Positions 31,955-32,901 of a DNA stretch of 32,901 nt are shown piece after piece (within the stretch, counting starts at the first letter, position 1; every line of letters starts with the position of its first letter). The notes below the pieces were generated by a model, which was not told the DNA's origin, did no database searches, and saw nothing but the letters and a program-made list of their open reading frames with translations. The stretch is from assembly GCA_001789645.1 (NCBI GenBank), contig MGAG01000009.1:35512-68412 (forward strand), written 5' to 3'. This DNA comes from Candidatus Roizmanbacteria bacterium RIFCSPLOWO2_01_FULL_37_12 (GTDB lineage Bacteria > Patescibacteriota > Microgenomatia > UBA1406 > GWC2-37-13). The position numbers and the translations under genes are program-made.

Positions 31955-32901
31955 TTAGTATTTAACTTGAATTTCTCTAGTTTTCTCGTCAACATATTTC
32001 ATCTTTACATAAATAATTTTCCCTTTGTTTTTTAGTGAATTTATTATTTCTCCTGCCTTTTCTCCCCATTCAAAACATAATAAATTTTCTTTTTTTAAAT
32101 ATTTTTCCAATCCCAGATGCTGCAACTCTTCCGGATCCTGAATATTATATAGATCAATATGTATCAGTTTGTTCTTAAAAAACACACCCTCAGGGTGTGT
32201 AGTCACGGAATATTCATAATAGATAACAAAAGAGGGAGAGATGATATTTTTTATTCCTAAAGATTCCGCTATGCCCTTTACAAAAATTGTTTTACCAACA
32301 CCCAATTCCCCTTCAATAATAAAAACAACCGGACTTAAAATTTGGCTTTTCTGACTAATTAATTTTTTCAAAACATACTGGGCAATTTTTTTTGTTTGTG
32401 ATGGAGAGTCTGAAGTGTATAATTTTTTATCTTTAAAAACAATGTCTCCCTGTCTGACTATTTTAATTTTTGGAGATGTCAAATCAATGACGGTAGACGG
32501 TTTATTTCTTGGTAGTTGCCCCGCATCTATAATAAAATCTATTAGTTTTTTTTTCTTTTCCGGAAGCTCGTTCATCAGTGAAACTACCGAATAATGCGGG
32601 TGACGCCCTGACAGATTCGCAGACGTCGCGCTAACGGGTTTTCCAATCTTTTTCACCAAATCGATTATATTTTTATAGTGGGGAATTCTCACGCCTAGTG
32701 TTCCTTTTTCCGACTCAAGCAAGATGGAAACATTATGTTTAGAAGGCAGGATAACCGTGAAGGGTCCGGGCAACAACTCCTCTACTAATCTAAACTGTTG
32801 TTTTGAAATTATCACCTGATTTTGCAGCATACTAAAATCCGAAACAAAAACTGATATTGGTTTACCCGGTGGGCGGTTTTTAAATTGAATAAGTTTTTTA
32901 A
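31955..32901 (-). CDS. TsaC(YrdC/Sua5)-TsaE fusion protein, 5' end beyond the window
   Basis: Two t6A-pathway enzymes in one chain. The N-terminal part is a YrdC/Sua5 domain that makes threonylcarbamoyl-AMP; the frame is open to the window edge and there encodes LIQFKNRPPGKPISVFV, the family's basic motif, so the ATG at 32830 is internal. Further YrdC motifs are LLPGPFTVILP, GVRIPHY and VSATSANLSG. The C-terminal part is TsaE, an ATPase supporting TsaB-TsaD, with Walker A EGELGVGKT and IHIDLYNI. The extra TsaE segment SVTTHPEGVFFKNK is encoded around a 19-bp perfect palindrome. It pairs functionally with tsaD, 2 nt downstream. Confidence 0.9.
   Translation of the reverse strand, partial: KKLIQFKNRPPGKPISVFVSDFSMLQNQVIISKQQFRLVEELLPGPFTVILPSKHNVSILLESEKGTLGVRIPHYKNIIDLVKKIGKPVSATSANLSGRHPHYSVVSLMNELPEKKKKLIDFIIDAGQLPRNKPSTVIDLTSPKIKIVRQGDIVFKDKKLYTSDSPSQTKKIAQYVLKKLISQKSQILSPVVFIIEGELGVGKTIFVKGIAESLGIKNIISPSFVIYYEYSVTTHPEGVFFKNKLIHIDLYNIQDPEELQHLGLEKYLKKENLLCFEWGEKAGEIINSLKNKGKIIYVKMKYVDEKTREIQVKY
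32182..32200. repeat. Perfect 9+1+9 palindrome inside the tsaE part
   Basis: ACACACCCTCAGGGTGTGT pairs over nine bases around a central C. It encodes THPEGV on minus, within a segment that ordinary TsaE proteins lack. The central 14 nt match the tsaD palindrome. Confidence 0.7.

Overview
The window is AT-rich, uses the standard code (TGA is a normal stop) and is densely packed. It most resembles a Candidate Phyla Radiation (Patescibacteria) genome, possibly Microgenomates. This assignment is an inference from gene style and layout, at moderate confidence: a compact SufCBDSU system, a TsaC-TsaE fusion beside TsaD, RarA, a short surface-glycan operon, many dispersed palindromes and heptamer arrays, and operon-first genes whose -10 box lies only 6-10 nt before the start codon. 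No rRNA, CRISPR array, transposase or phage gene was seen.

Left part (1-4728): a GT-C glycosyltransferase gene (minus) diverges from trpS (plus). A HAD phosphatase gene (minus) overlaps the end of trpS by 9 bp and diverges from rarA (plus). rarA converges on a TrpR/YerC-family regulator gene (minus).

Central accessory island (4729-11512): this is the most interesting part. The TrpR-family gene diverges from a six-gene plus-strand run with very short gaps or overlaps: histidine ammonia-lyase (hutH), a threonine-synthase-like PLP enzyme, a RidA-family protein lacking the catalytic Arg, a protein with a stand-alone PEP-utiliser swivel domain, an alpha/beta hydrolase, and urocanate hydratase (hutU). 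Only the first two steps of histidine breakdown are visible; hutI, hutG and hutF are absent from the window. The 229-bp control region has overlapping divergent promoters, a 22-bp perfect palindrome over the hutH start-site region, and a leader that can be drawn as a classical attenuator: a 19-codon leader ORF plus alternative 1:2, 2:3 and 3:4 pairings ending in a GC hairpin and U-rich tract directly before the hutH ATG. A TrpR-type repressor combined with an attenuator resembles E. coli trp control, here in front of a catabolic gene.

Polysaccharide operon (12146-20363): after a small aspartic-protease-like gene and a tRNA with a CAU anticodon (minus) come seven overlapping or closely spaced plus-strand genes: GT2, O-antigen ligase/Wzy-like, GT39-like, three GT4 enzymes and a FemAB-like acyltransferase. 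Together they probably build and attach a cell-surface glycan.

Right part (20469-32901, all minus): in transcription order, TsaC-TsaE fusion (5' end beyond the window), tsaD, sufC, sufB, a short sufD, sufS, sufU, a ferredoxin with a Cys-to-Ala change in its cluster motif, a small hydrophobic protein, 2-oxoacid:ferredoxin oxidoreductase alpha (gamma-alpha fused) and beta, and lon. Fe-S assembly thus sits beside Fe-S enzymes it could supply. Most gaps in this series carry a repeat: paired-hairpin elements, 7-nt-period arrays, or AAAGTC and ATTCGTA arrays. Related palindromes and heptamer arrays also lie in frame inside tsaD, tsaE and glycosyltransferase genes.
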